DNA of 50,083 bases. Source: Hyphomicrobiales bacterium (lineage in GTDB: Bacteria > Pseudomonadota > Alphaproteobacteria > Rhizobiales > Rhizobiaceae). Below are positions 23,407-34,022 of the stretch, piece after piece. The translations under genes were made by a program, and so were the position numbers. The stretch's first letter is position 1. Each line of letters starts with the position of its first letter. The notes under the pieces are model-generated. The model made no database searches. It saw only the letters and a program-made list of their open reading frames with translations, and was not told where the DNA came from. The stretch lies in the NCBI GenBank assembly GCA_900465685.1, contig UEGR01000004.1, forward strand, positions 19,739 through 69,821, written 5' to 3'.

Positions 23407-23654
23407 CAATCAATCCTTTAAACACAAATGATTCTGCCGGATTATGAGACAAACTCATCATGAAAAACATGCGGCATCGCACCCTGCTCTTATCCCGGTT
23501 CCAATAAGGAGGCACGTCCCTTCCCATCAACAGTTCGCGATTGCCCGACTTCCTGACAACCTTCTGTCAGGAGCCGACCGACAGAAACCGGCAACAAGTG
23601 GGATTCTACTGCCATGCTCTTTTCATTTGCATGGCGAAATTCCATATTAGCGAC

Positions 23655-26510
23655 ATGGCTTCTTCCAAGAACAAATACACTCAGGATTCGCACGACACGG
23701 CGGATAGCTTTGGCGAAATGCCTCATTCTGACGGCTTTGGCGAAATGCCTCAGGCCGAATACTCAGGCACGCCGCTCAGCGGCTCCATCGCCGACTGGGC
23801 GAAGGAAATTGGCGACGAGGCGACAAAGCCTGCCGCCAAGGCATCCAAATCTGCCAAGACGCCGAAGAAGATTCCCGAACGCAGCAAGGAAGCAACGCGC
23901 AGCGGTCGCGGCACGTCGATGGGCGGCGCGGCTTCCGCGAAGGAGCGCGCAGCCGCAGGCCTCAATCCGGTCGCAGGTCTTGATATCAGTCTGGAAGATG
24001 CCGCCGGGCTCAATGCGTCGGGTGCAACAGCAACCGTCAAGGCGCTGTCCGACCTGATCGAATCCGGCAATCCGCTGTTCAAGAACGGACAGCTCTGGAC
24101 GCCGCACCGCCCTTCCCGCCCGGACAAATCCGAAGGCGGCATTTCTATCGAGATGGAAACGCCCTTCGAACCGTCCGGCGACCAGCCGACGGCCATCCAT
24201 GATCTGGTCGAAGGGCTGACCAATGACGACCGCACGCAGGTGCTGCTCGGCGTCACCGGCTCCGGCAAGACCTTCACCATGGCCAAGGTCATCCAGGAGA
24301 CCCAGCGTCCGGCCCTGATCCTCGCGCCCAACAAGACATTGGCCGCACAGCTTTACGGTGAGTTCAAGAACTTCTTCCCGAACAATGCGGTCGAGTATTT
24401 CGTATCCTATTACGACTACTACCAGCCGGAAGCCTATGTGCCGCGCTCGGACACCTATATCGAGAAGGAATCCTCGATCAACGAACAGATCGACCGTATG
24501 CGCCACTCCGCGACGCGTTCGCTGCTCGAGCGCGACGACGTAATCATCGTCGCTTCGGTCTCCTGCATCTACGGTATCGGTTCGGTCGAAACCTATACGG
24601 CCATGACCTTCGAAATGAAGATCGGAGACCGGCTCGACCAGCGGCAATTGCTCGCCGATCTCGTGGCTCAGCAATATAAGCGTCAGGACATCAATTTCGT
24701 GCGTGGCTCGTTCCGCGTGCGGGGCGATACGATTGAACTTTTCCCGGCCCACTTGGAAGACCGGGCTTGGCGCATTTCGCTGTTCGGTGACGAAATCGAG
24801 ACCATCACTGAGTTCGACCCGCTTACCGGTCAGAAGACCGGCGATCTGAAGTCGGTCAAGATCTACGCAAATTCGCACTATGTCACGCCGCGACCGACGC
24901 TTAATCAGGCGATGAAGTCGATCAAGGAAGAGCTGAAGCACCGCCTCATCGAATTGAATAATGCCGGGCGTCTGCTGGAAGCGCAGCGGCTGGAACAGCG
25001 CACGACTTTCGACCTCGAAATGCTGGAGGCAACCGGCTCCTGCGCAGGCATCGAAAACTATTCGCGCTATCTGACCGGCCGCAATCCCGGCGAACCGCCG
25101 CCGACCCTGTTCGAATATATCCCGGACAACGCACTGGTTTTCATCGACGAAAGTCACGTCACCGTCCCGCAGATCGGCGGCATGTATCGCGGCGACTTCA
25201 GGCGCAAGGCAACGCTGGCCGAATATGGCTTCCGTCTGCCGTCCTGCATGGACAACCGTCCGCTCCGCTTCGAGGAATGGGACGCCATGCGTCCGCAGAC
25301 CATTGCCGTTTCGGCAACGCCGGGCGGCTGGGAAATGGAAGAAGCGGGCGGCGTTTTTGCCGAACAGGTTATTCGTCCGACCGGCCTTATCGATCCGCCG
25401 GTGGAAATTCGCCCCGCCAAGACGCAGGTCGATGACGTGCTCGGCGAAATCCGCGACACGGCGAAGAAAGGTTACCGCACGCTGGTCACGGTTTTGACCA
25501 AGCGCATGGCGGAGGACCTGACCGAATATCTGCACGAACAGGGCGTGCGCGTGCGCTACATGCACTCGGATATCGACACGCTGGAGCGTATCGAGATTAT
25601 CCGCGATCTGCGCCTTGGCGCGTTCGACGTGCTCATTGGCATCAATCTGCTGCGTGAAGGTCTCGACATTCCAGAATGCGGTTTCGTCGCCATTCTCGAC
25701 GCTGACAAGGAAGGCTTCCTGCGGTCTGAAACCTCACTGGTCCAGACCATCGGTCGTGCCGCGCGTAACGTTGACGGCAAGGTTATTCTCTACGCCGACA
25801 ATATCACCGGCTCGATGCAGCGCGCCATGGATGAAACCAGCCGCCGCCGCGAAAAGCAGGTCGCCTATAACGAAGAACACGGCATCACACCGGCTTCGGT
25901 GAAGAAGAATATTTCGGACATTCTGAACTCGGTCTACGAACGCGATCATGTCCGCGCCGACATTTCGGGCTTTGCCGAAGAAGGCGGCATGATGGGCAAC
26001 AATCTACAGGCCCATCTGGAATATCTGGAAAAGCAGATGCGCGACGCCGCTGCCGATCTCGACTTCGAAAAGGCAGCACGGCTGCGCGACGAGATCAAGC
26101 GCCTGCGCGAGACCGAACTGGCCATTGCCGACGATCCGCTGGCGCGAGAAGTGGAACTGGAAAGCCCGGTCACCGGGCGCACCAAGGGCCGCCATAATGC
26201 CGGGCGCAAGGCACATCGCACGGTGGATGACACCGGCGGCAAATCGCTGTTCCAGAAGCCGTCGCTCGACAATATGGGACCAGGCACGGACATGGCGAAG
26301 CCACGCCACGAAGGCCCCCTGCCCGCAGCACCGGAAACGAAGTTCCGCAAGAATACGCTGGATGAAATGACGGTGAAGCGGACGGAAATTCCAGCCGGTG
26401 GAGAAGCCCCTATTCGCCGCGAGCGCGCCGGTATCGGTTCTTACGAAGACCCGGCGGAAGTGTCTCGCAAGAAGCGGAGGCCCGGCAAGACGGGCCGTCC
26501 GGGAAGATAA
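23655..26510 (+). CDS. uvrB: UvrABC excision nuclease subunit B
   Basis: DNA damage-loading helicase subunit of nucleotide excision repair. The conserved core starts about 165 residues in: Walker [16 protein letters not shown], the beta-hairpin [16 protein letters not shown]-box [12 protein letters not shown], motif [16 protein letters not shown] and motif [17 protein letters not shown], then a UVR domain ([20 protein letters not shown]) near residue 795. It is 951 residues, against about 670 in E. coli, owing to a charged N-terminal extension with two FGEMP copies and a 130-residue basic tail, both common in the order. The start is uncertain: 23631 and 23541 are in-frame alternatives and none has a good RBS. 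No GTTC-N7-GTTC LexA box was seen upstream. Confidence 0.95.
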   Translation: MASSKNKYTQDSHDTADSFGEMPHSDGFGEMPQAEYSGTPLSGSIADWAKEIGDEATKPAAKASKSAKTPKKIPERSKEATRSGRGTSMGGAASAKERAAAGLNPVAGLDISLEDAAGLNASGATATVKALSDLIESGNPLFKNGQLWTPHRPSRPDKSEGGISIEMETPFEPSGDQPTAIHDLVEGLTNDDRTQVLLGVTGSGKTFTMAKVIQETQRPALILAPNKTLAAQLYGEFKNFFPNNAVEYFVSYYDYYQPEAYVPRSDTYIEKESSINEQIDRMRHSATRSLLERDDVIIVASVSCIYGIGSVETYTAMTFEMKIGDRLDQRQLLADLVAQQYKRQDINFVRGSFRVRGDTIELFPAHLEDRAWRISLFGDEIETITEFDPLTGQKTGDLKSVKIYANSHYVTPRPTLNQAMKSIKEELKHRLIELNNAGRLLEAQRLEQRTTFDLEMLEATGSCAGIENYSRYLTGRNPGEPPPTLFEYIPDNALVFIDESHVTVPQIGGMYRGDFRRKATLAEYGFRLPSCMDNRPLRFEEWDAMRPQTIAVSATPGGWEMEEAGGVFAEQVIRPTGLIDPPVEIRPAKTQVDDVLGEIRDTAKKGYRTLVTVLTKRMAEDLTEYLHEQGVRVRYMHSDIDTLERIEIIRDLRLGAFDVLIGINLLREGLDIPECGFVAILDADKEGFLRSETSLVQTIGRAARNVDGKVILYADNITGSMQRAMDETSRRREKQVAYNEEHGITPASVKKNISDILNSVYERDHVRADISGFAEEGGMMGNNLQAHLEYLEKQMRDAAADLDFEKAARLRDEIKRLRETELAIADDPLAREVELESPVTGRTKGRHNAGRKAHRTVDDTGGKSLFQKPSLDNMGPGTDMAKPRHEGPLPAAPETKFRKNTLDEMTVKRTEIPAGGEAPIRRERAGIGSYEDPAEVSRKKRRPGKTGRPGR

Positions 26511-26549
26511 GAAAACGGGTCCTGCACCAAAAATGCAGGACCCGTTTTC
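26511..26549. terminator. Bidirectional terminator between uvrB and the SDR gene
   Basis: Perfect 16-bp stem GAAAACGGGTCCTGCA with its complement, 7-base loop, T/A-rich on both sides. Confidence 0.9.
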
Positions 26550-26557
26550 GTTTTCGA

Positions 26558-27295
26558 TCAATATTCCTGCGCAGTTGGACGGAACAGGATTTCGTTGATG
26601 TCCACATTGTCCGGCTGGCTGATCGCGAAAACCACTGTGGACGCGAAAGAATCCGCAGGAATGGCAACATTCTCGTAAAGCGCCTTCACGCGTTCGGCCT
26701 GCTGCGGGTCCGTGACGCTGTTGGGAAGCTCCGTCGCTACCGCACCCGGCGATATGATCGTCGTGCGGATGTTGTAGGGCTTCACTTCCTGACGCAGTCC
26801 TTCGGAAATGACCCGCACCGCATGTTTGGTTGCCGAATAGACAGCGCCGCCCGGCCCCACCTTGTGCCCCGCCACTGATGAGACATTGATGATGTGGCCG
26901 CTCTTCTGCTCACGCATATGCGGCAGTGCGGCAGCGATACCATAGAGCACGCCCTTGATATTGACGTCGATCATGCGATCCCAGTCATCCACCTTGCCCA
27001 TTTCGAGCAATGAATGCGGCATAAGCCCGGCATTGTTGATGAGTACATCAACACGGCCATGCAGTTTCACGGCCTGATCCACCAGACGCTGAACCTGAAT
27101 GCGGTCGGTCACATCCGTATGCAGAACCGCACCCTCGCCTAGTCCCAGCTCACTGGCCAGCGCCTGTAGCCGGTCGAGACGCCGTGCGCCGAGCACAAGC
27201 TTGGCTCCGCCTTCAGCCAGCCGCCGCGCCGAGGCTTCCCCCAGACCGCTGCTTGCACCGGTAATGACGACAACCTTGTCCTGAATTCCCTGCAT
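26558..27295 (-). CDS. Short-chain dehydrogenase/reductase
   Basis: A 245-residue NAD(P)-dependent oxidoreductase of the classical SDR type. Cofactor loop [18 protein letters not shown] near residue 14, NNAG near residue 87, and the catalytic Ser-Tyr-Lys ([19 protein letters not shown]) near residues 140-158 are complete. Third gene of the cupin-aldo/keto reductase-SDR operon, 24 bases after the preceding gene. Substrate is unknown; such operons often detoxify aldehydes, ketones or quinones. Confidence 0.9.
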   Translation of the reverse strand: MQGIQDKVVVITGASSGLGEASARRLAEGGAKLVLGARRLDRLQALASELGLGEGAVLHTDVTDRIQVQRLVDQAVKLHGRVDVLINNAGLMPHSLLEMGKVDDWDRMIDVNIKGVLYGIAAALPHMREQKSGHIINVSSVAGHKVGPGGAVYSATKHAVRVISEGLRQEVKPYNIRTTIISPGAVATELPNSVTDPQQAERVKALYENVAIPADSFASTVVFAISQPDNVDINEILFRPTAQEY

Positions 27296-27319
27296 AATTC
27301 TGGTTCCTTTTGAACGGGG

Positions 27320-28716
<1,397 letters not shown>

Positions 28717-28782
28717 GATATGTTTCCTTTCTTACCCGCCTGAAATCGCGGCAAACTTAAAAACTTCTGTCCCCAATGATTA

Positions 28783-28797
28783 GCCGTTATAATCGGC
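28783..28797. promoter_or_regulatory. Candidate LysR operator in the divergent promoter region
   Basis: Dyad GCCG-TTATAAT-CGGC between the cupin operon and the LysR gene, only 14 bases from the LysR start codon, as expected for an autoregulatory site. Confidence 0.4.
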
Positions 28798-28810
28798 ATG
28801 AACTCATGAG

Positions 28811-29734
28811 ATGGATTCATCAATGCGGCGCGACAATATTCACGATCTGCTGGCTTTTCTGGCCATTGCGCGCGAGGGCAGTTTCACCCGTGCGGCGGCA
28901 AAGCTTGGCGTTTCCCAATCGGCGCTGAGCCACACAATGCGCGGGCTGGAAGAGCGGCTTGGGCTGCGCCTCCTGACCCGCACCACCCGCAGCGTCTCCC
29001 CGACAGAGGCTGGCGAAAGGCTGCTGCGCACCATTGGCCCGCGCTTCGAGGAGATCGAAACCGAACTGGACGCCTTGAGCGAGTTGCGCGACAAGCCTGC
29101 CGGAACCATTCGCATCACCACCTCCGATCATGCGGCGCAGGCCATTCTGTGGCCGGTACTGGAACGTCTTCTGCCGGACTATCCAGATATTCACGTCGAA
29201 GTGGCCATCGATTCCGGGCTGCGCGACATCGTAGCCGACCGTTATGACGCCGGTATCCGCCTTGGCGAGCAGATCGCACAGGACATGATCGCCGTGCCCA
29301 TCGGCCCTGACATGCGCATGGCCGTGGTCGGCGCGCCGTCCTATTTCAAAAATCACCCGGTCCCCCGCACCCCGCAGGAACTGACCGCGCATCGTTGCAT
29401 CAATCTGCGACTACTCACCTATGGCGGGCTTTACGCGTGGGAATTCGAGAAGAACGGGCGCGAACTCAAGGTGCGCGTCGAAGGCCAGCTCATTCTCAAT
29501 TCCCCGAATATGATTGTCGAAGCCGCCAAGGCCGGGTTCGGCCTTGCCAGCTTGCCGGAAGACTACATGCGGGACGGTCTTGCCGACGGCTCGCTGGTGC
29601 GCGTGCTGGAAGACTGGTGCCCGCCCTTTCCGGGCTTTCATCTCTATTATCCAAGCCGGAGACAATCTTCCCCGGCCTTCGCGCTGCTCGTTGACGCCTT
29701 GCGTTACAGAGAGGCGGAGCCGCTGAAACGCTGA
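28811..29734 (+). CDS. LysR-family transcription regulator
   Basis: A 307-residue LysR regulator of the YafC/DmlR-like subgroup. The N-terminal helix-turn-helix (REGSFTRAAAKLGVSQSALS, near residues 21-40) is followed by the linker helix and an effector-binding domain (PAGTIRITTSDHAAQ near residue 96). It is divergent from the cupin-AKR-SDR operon across a 94-base gap, the usual arrangement of a LysR protein with its target operon. ATG 28823 is a possible alternative start. Confidence 0.9.
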   Translation: MDSSMRRDNIHDLLAFLAIAREGSFTRAAAKLGVSQSALSHTMRGLEERLGLRLLTRTTRSVSPTEAGERLLRTIGPRFEEIETELDALSELRDKPAGTIRITTSDHAAQAILWPVLERLLPDYPDIHVEVAIDSGLRDIVADRYDAGIRLGEQIAQDMIAVPIGPDMRMAVVGAPSYFKNHPVPRTPQELTAHRCINLRLLTYGGLYAWEFEKNGRELKVRVEGQLILNSPNMIVEAAKAGFGLASLPEDYMRDGLADGSLVRVLEDWCPPFPGFHLYYPSRRQSSPAFALLVDALRYREAEPLKR

Positions 29735-29752
29735 TCCGCCTCCCCGTTTAAC

Positions 29753-30199
29753 TCAACAACGACCGCTGCCCGAAACGCGGAAGCCTGCGCGTTCCGCCTC
29801 ACAGCGATTGGAGAAGGTGCGCCGTTCACTGCCGCGCCTTGCGCAGACAGGCGCATATTCCCGTGTGCATGCGCCCATACCGGGCCGCGTCCCATGCTGT
29901 GGCGGACGGGCAGGACCGACGCCGGGACCATTCCAGCCGTTGCCCGGGCGACCGCTACACTGACCGTTCGACACCACGCGGAACCCCTCAGCCCGTGCGG
30001 AACATGCGTTGCCGAAGGTCTGGCGGACACCCCGCCGCTCGCCGCAGACGGGCGAATAAATCATCGGGCAAGCCTGCACATGGCCCGGATTACCGGGCCG
30101 GATCGGCGGCGGCCTGTGATCGGGTCCGCCCTCCGCCACACAGCCGGTCAACAACATCACACCGGCAATCAAGCCGGTCCACGACAAACCCCTCACCAT
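29753..30199 (-). CDS. Lipoprotein with two Kazal-type protease-inhibitor domains
   Basis: A 148-residue exported lipoprotein: signal segment ending in the lipobox LLTGC (cysteine 20), then two Kazal-like modules, each with the pattern C-x6-PVC, a TF-x-N-x-C stretch, GF-x-V and a final GxC (YSPVCGERRGVRQTFGNAC near residue 47; YAPVCARRGSERRTFSNRC near 115), separated by a Gly/Pro linker. Kazal modules inhibit serine proteases in animals; in bacteria their role is poorly known, and protection against host or competitor proteases is an inference. The start is fixed by an excellent RBS, GAGGAGGAAAC-ATG. That RBS is complementary to the loop of the AbcR-type RNA. Confidence 0.85.
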   Translation of the reverse strand: MVRGLSWTGLIAGVMLLTGCVAEGGPDHRPPPIRPGNPGHVQACPMIYSPVCGERRGVRQTFGNACSARAEGFRVVSNGQCSGRPGNGWNGPGVGPARPPQHGTRPGMGACTREYAPVCARRGSERRTFSNRCEAERAGFRVSGSGRC

Positions 30200-30397
30200 G
30201 TTTCCTCCTCTCCAGAAACCGATATCCGTCTTTTGCCTCATCTAGAATGGAGCAGTTGCTCCGAACGGCAAGATTTAAATGGGAAGATTAGCGGGCGCGT
30301 CTCTCGACAAGTCGCCAAGTTGCGTTACTCTGCAATAAAGTGTGCAGCCCGAACAATCCGGGTCTGGCCATGGGGCAAAAGCGAACAGAAAGACGAC

Positions 30398-31303
30398 ATG
30401 CGGCGTTTCGGAACTTTTCTGGCGGCATCGTTCCTGATTGTCCCGCTTTCAATCACGCCCGCCGATGCAGAAACGGCACCGACAAGCTATAGCGAACCCA
30501 ATCCGCGCATATCCGCACCGCCCCTGCCGCCGGAAAAGAAGGTGCCGGGCGTCAACCGTATCTGTCAGCTGATCGAGACCAGCGCCACCCGGCACGGCAT
30601 ACCGAAAGATTTCTTCGCCCGCCTGATCTGGAAGGAAAGCCGGTTCGATCATCAGGCCGTCAGCCCGGTCGGCGCGCAGGGCATTGCCCAGTTCATGCCC
30701 TATACGGCGAAGGAGCGCGGCCTCGCCGACCCATTCGACATCGAGCAGGCCATCCCCGCCTCCGCCAGCTTCCTGTTTGATCTCAAACAGGCCTTCGGCA
30801 ATTGGGGTCTCGCCGCCGCTGCCTATAATGCGGGCGCGGGACGCGTCTCAAGCTGGATGCGCTCGGGCGGCTTCCTACCGCTTGAAACAGAGGATTATGT
30901 GCTCGATATCACCGGCGCTCCGGCGGACGACTTTGCGTCCGGCAAGGAGGTGCAGACCCGCCCGCTTGATTCGGGGCGTTCCTTTGCCGAGGCCTGCCGC
31001 CGCCTGCCGATCATTCGCTCGGCTACGATTCCCATGTCGCGTGTCAAACCGAAGCCATGGGGCATACAGGTTGCAGGCAATTTCCGTCGCAGCGCGGCCG
31101 TGAATCAATGGAGCCGCCTGCGCAAGCAATTCGCATCCGTGCTGAGCGGGCACGACCCCGTCATCAGCCGCATTCGCACCCCGATGGGGCGGCGCGGCAT
31201 CTATGCGGTGCGGATCGGGGCCAATAGCCGGGCGGAAGCCGATGGTATTTGTAGCAAGTTGCGTGCAGCCGGTGGCGCGTGCATTGTCTCGCGCAATCGC
31301 TAG
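30398..31303 (+). CDS. Lytic transglycosylase with SPOR-like C-terminus
   Basis: A 301-residue exported peptidoglycan lytic enzyme. The signal peptide ends near SITPADA-ETAP (residue 24). The SLT domain spans about residues 58-165, with the catalytic glutamate in IWKESRFDHQAVSPVGAQG, then GIAQFMPYTAKERGL and AAAAYNAGAGRVSSW. The last 75 residues resemble a SPOR domain (WGIQVAGNFRRSAAVNQWSR), which would bind denuded glycan at the septum. Start ATG 30398 gives the signal peptide; longer in-frame readings do not. Confidence 0.9.
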   Translation: MRRFGTFLAASFLIVPLSITPADAETAPTSYSEPNPRISAPPLPPEKKVPGVNRICQLIETSATRHGIPKDFFARLIWKESRFDHQAVSPVGAQGIAQFMPYTAKERGLADPFDIEQAIPASASFLFDLKQAFGNWGLAAAAYNAGAGRVSSWMRSGGFLPLETEDYVLDITGAPADDFASGKEVQTRPLDSGRSFAEACRRLPIIRSATIPMSRVKPKPWGIQVAGNFRRSAAVNQWSRLRKQFASVLSGHDPVISRIRTPMGRRGIYAVRIGANSRAEADGICSKLRAAGGACIVSRNR

Positions 31304-31785
31304 CCGCGCCCACAGGGGCAACCATCTTTGTGCCCGCTAAGACGACGTGCTCTATTAATCTATTCAATTAAATCCGCGCGTTTAAACAGGCCGCATCTCT
31401 AAAAGATCTCTTATATATCAAGGATAGGCTGTTCTATTTCGGTATACAGCTATAGAAATTCTAGAAATAATCGGAAAAATTGGCGACCAATCCGGTTCAA
31501 AGATAACAAAAGATCATGGGCGCAAAGAATTTGCTTGCCAAAATTCGCGTCATAGATCAGTCTCCACTCGTTCGGGCATTTAGCGAACAAATGGAAGACT
31601 GGAAGAACGGCGTGCCGGGGCCGCTATAAGTTCCGGGTCTGGGGATACCCAGGCAATGATCGGTTCCTTCCCTAAGTCGAGAACTGCCTGCATGACCCTC
31701 TGTCGGGTGTGTGGTGCGCTCGGCAGAAGATATAATTCCATCGTTTCGAAAGAAGCGGTGGCGCCAAGGAAAAGGAACGGATCCA
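31304..31785. other. AT-rich intergenic region and leader of the second cold-shock gene
   Basis: The first 200 bases are markedly AT-rich compared with the rest of the window and contain no gene. The second half is probably the cold-shock leader; a TATAAT box lies at 31731-31736 without a good -35. The RBS AAAGGAAC precedes ATG 31786. Confidence 0.4.
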
Positions 31786-32001
31786 ATGGCACAGACCGGA
31801 CTGGTCAAATTCTTCAATACCGAAAAAGGCTTTGGTTTCATCAAGCCTGATGATGGCGGCGCGGATATCTTCGTGCACATCTCTGCCGTCCAGGCTTCGG
31901 GCCTGACGGGCCTCGCAGACAATCAGAAGGTTTCCTACGAGACGGAACCGGATCGTCGCGGCAAGGGCCCTAAGGCCGTGAACATCACCGTTACCGGCTG
32001 A
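31786..32001 (+). CDS. Cold-shock domain protein (CspA family), second copy
   Basis: A 71-residue single cold-shock domain, distinct in sequence from the copy at 5883. RNP1 (KGFGFI) and RNP2 (IFVHIS) are intact. The C-terminus carries extra basic residues (DRRGKGPKAVNITVTG). RNA chaperone in the cytoplasm. The start is set by the family N-terminus MAQTGLVKFFNTEKGFGF and AAAGGAAC upstream. Monocistronic, with its own terminator. Confidence 0.95.
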   Translation: MAQTGLVKFFNTEKGFGFIKPDDGGADIFVHISAVQASGLTGLADNQKVSYETEPDRRGKGPKAVNITVTG

Positions 32002-32022
32002 TTGTTCTGAATACCAATTATG

Positions 32023-32050
32023 ACCCCGGTTCACACCGGGGTTTTTTATT
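32023..32050 (+). terminator. Intrinsic terminator of the second cold-shock gene
   Basis: ACCCCGGT / ACCGGGGT stem, TCAC loop, then TTTTTATT. Confidence 0.9.
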
Positions 32051-32397
32051 GCCCGAATTTCCGCAAGCATAATGAGCGCACCGGATCGGCAGTCCTGCCA
32101 GTATTCGTCCCCTCTGTGGGGAAATCAGAACGGCCGGTGCAACTGCAAGCGATTGAAAGCATGGCTGGAATGGCAATCCAGCACACACGCAACGGCAATC
32201 GCGCCTCTGACGCCACCCCCGAATTGTTACAGACACTGCGCGTATTTTACCGGGGATTGGCGACTTAGCGTCCTATTTCACCATTGTTCAGCCTCCATTC
32301 ATGTCGAGAGAGTTAATCCATTATTCATGATTGGTGCCCCGTCTTTCGAGCGGTTCGCACCAGAGGAATTGCAGTCGAGCTTCTGAAGGAGCGAACA
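32051..32397. other. Intergenic region upstream of the BA14K gene
   Basis: About 350 bases with no credible gene. It ends in the RBS GAAGGAG ahead of ATG 32398. No clear promoter was identified. Confidence 0.35.
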
Positions 32398-32847
32398 ATG
32401 AACCGATTTGCGAAGACAACCATTCTGGCCGTTGCATCCTTGGCAGCGATTGCTGCTCCTCTTGCTTCAGCTTCGGCAGATTCATGGGGCCGTCCCGGCT
32501 GGGATCGCGGCGGTGACTGGGGCCGTCATCATCATCGTGGCAATGGCGACGCCGTCGCAGCCGGCGTGATCGGCCTTGCAGCGGGCGCCCTGATCGGCAG
32601 CGCACTGAGCCAGCCGCAGCCGACCTATGTGCAGCCAGCACCGATTTACGATGCACCGCCGCCGCCGCCTGCATATTACCCGGCTCCTCCGCCACCACGT
32701 CAGGTAACCTATTACCGTCAGGCAGGCTTTGAGCCGTGGAGCCGCAGCTGGTACAATTATTGTTCGGACCGTTACCGGTCGTTCAACCCGAACACCGGCA
32801 CCTATCGCGGTTATGACGGTCGCGACCATTTCTGCACCGCTAACTGA
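32398..32847 (+). CDS. BA14K family exported protein
   Basis: A 149-residue secreted or surface protein. The signal peptide ends at SASA-DSWGR (residue 27). A glycine-rich hydrophobic segment (AAGVIGLAAGALIGSAL) and a Pro/Tyr-rich stretch (APPPPPAYYPAPPPP) precede the C-terminal BA14K-type domain (YYRQAGFEPWSRSWYNYCSD to GYDGRDHFCTAN, written in two parts: WSRSWYNYCSDRYRSF and GYDGRDHFC). The Brucella BA14K proteins are immunoreactive antigens with lectin-like properties. Strong RBS GAAGGAG. Followed directly by a repeat. Confidence 0.88.
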   Translation: MNRFAKTTILAVASLAAIAAPLASASADSWGRPGWDRGGDWGRHHHRGNGDAVAAGVIGLAAGALIGSALSQPQPTYVQPAPIYDAPPPPPAYYPAPPPPRQVTYYRQAGFEPWSRSWYNYCSDRYRSFNPNTGTYRGYDGRDHFCTAN

Positions 32848-32991
32848 AGCATTTCCAGCAAAAGTGCGTAGCGCCTACGCGGGGAAATCAGTTCACTGGA
32901 CTGATTTCTGATCCCGCTTCGATGCATAGGATAATGCGTAAGACAAATAGTTAGAGCGGTTCCACGATTCCGCTTTAACCGGGACCGCTCT
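32848..32991. repeat. Composite dispersed repeat after the BA14K gene
   Basis: Begins with AGCATTTCCAGCAAAAGTGCG as in the copy at 21763 (20-base core AGCATTTCCAGCAAAAGTGC), then an inverted repeat GAAATCAGT / ACTGATTTC (32884-32908), and ends with GAGCGGT... GACCGCTC arms (32955-32991). Non-coding. Confidence 0.6.
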
Positions 32992-33010
32992 CAGTGCACA
33001 ATCGACAATG

Positions 33011-33038
33011 AAAAAGCCGCCCAAAGGGCGGCTTTTTT
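33011..33038. terminator. Terminator of the MBL-fold gene
   Basis: AAAAAGCCGCCC / GGGCGGCTTTTTT with an AAA loop; symmetric, effective on both strands. Confidence 0.9.
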
Positions 33039-33045
33039 GTATTTG

Positions 33046-33696
33046 TCACGCCATTCCGATGAGGAATGGATTGTTGCGGCGCTCCTCGCCGAACCGTCCG
33101 CCCGGGCCGTGGCCGCAGATAAAGCCGATATCGTCGCCGAGCGGCAAAAGCTTCTTGCGGATCGAACGGATCAGCGCATCATGGTCGCCGCCCGGCAAAT
33201 CGGTGCGACCGACAGAACCGTTGAAAAGTACATCGCCGACAATCGCGAAACGCGCTTCCGGGCTATAGAAGACAACATGACCGGGCGAATGGCCGGGGCA
33301 GTGGAACACGTCGAACGAGTGCCCGGCGACGGTGACCTTATCACCTTCTTCCAGCCAGCGATCCGGCGTCACATTGCGCACGCCGTCGACAATTCCATAT
33401 TTGAGACCTGTCATCACAAGACTATCCAGCAGGAACTGGTCGTCGACATGCGGACCGATAATCTCGACGCCGAGCTTGTCCTTCAGATCAGCCGCAGCGC
33501 CCGCATGGTCTATATGGCCATGGGTAATCCAGATGGCTTCAACGTCGATACCCTGCGATTGGATCGCCTCCTCGATCTTCGGCAGATCACCGCCCGGATC
33601 GATGACAACGCCCTTCTTGGTCTCGCCGTCGAAAAGAATGGTGCAGTTCTGCTGGAACGGGGTAACGGGGACGATAATCGCCTGTAGCTGGCCCAT
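33046..33696 (-). CDS. Metallo-beta-lactamase-fold hydrolase (glyoxalase II-like)
   Basis: A 216-residue cytoplasmic zinc hydrolase. Metal ligands are all visible: THGHIDHAG near residue 56, CPGHSPGH near 133, the bridging aspartate in AIVGDVLFNGSVGR near 155, and a final histidine in CGHGPGG near 198. It is the short glyoxalase II-like type without the C-terminal helical domain, so S-lactoylglutathione or another thioester is a possible substrate. ATG 33696 gives the family N-terminus (MGQLQAIIVPVTPFQQNC). Confidence 0.9.
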   Translation of the reverse strand: MGQLQAIIVPVTPFQQNCTILFDGETKKGVVIDPGGDLPKIEEAIQSQGIDVEAIWITHGHIDHAGAAADLKDKLGVEIIGPHVDDQFLLDSLVMTGLKYGIVDGVRNVTPDRWLEEGDKVTVAGHSFDVFHCPGHSPGHVVFYSPEARFAIVGDVLFNGSVGRTDLPGGDHDALIRSIRKKLLPLGDDIGFICGHGPGGRFGEERRNNPFLIGMA

Positions 33697-33840
33697 GCTG
33701 GATACTCCATCGCATATGTGGATCGGCGAGGATCGCGCGAACCGCCGCCTGTGTTGTTCCACACATAATGGCCCCGACCCGATACGGAAAGGGCTTTAAG
33801 ACCCTTCAAGTCTCGTTTCACGCTGATCGGATGATGCTAC

Positions 33841-33871
33841 AAAAAACGGACGGCACATGGCCGTCCGTTTT
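33841..33871. terminator. Intrinsic terminator
   Basis: AAAACGGACGG / CCGTCCGTTTT with a 6-7-base loop; six T on the minus strand. Most likely ends transcription of the small membrane-protein gene at 34023-34304. The rest of the 326-base gap 33697-34022 shows no gene. Confidence 0.75.
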
Positions 33872-34022
33872 ATCCCTCTCAAACCGTTCGTCTTGCCGGT
33901 TGGCTGTAAAAACTGCGCCGTCTACCCGGAGCACTTCCAAAAACTGGAGCGCGCTCCAAGCTGCTATTTTATAGACATCCTTGCTCGACCCGATGTTTCC
34001 ATCCGGTCGCGAAATGCTTTCC

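Noticed and set aside
23400..23654. LexA (SOS) box upstream of uvrB
   Set aside because: Looked for GTTC-N7-GTTC and its complement; isolated GTTC words occur but not with the required spacing.
23763..25565. 600-codon open frame opposite uvrB
   Set aside because: Antisense shadow of a conserved gene in high-GC DNA; no RBS or domain.
31356..31385. CtrA-like site TTAA...TTAA in the AT-rich gap
   Set aside because: The half-sites are spaced nine bases apart, not seven, and lie in AT-rich sequence where such words are expected.
31580..31741. Minus-strand ORF starting MELYLLPSAPHTRQRVM, opposite the cold-shock leader
   Set aside because: The peptide looks protein-like, but third codon positions are not GC-rich as in neighbours, there is no RBS, and the region is probably an mRNA leader on the other strand.
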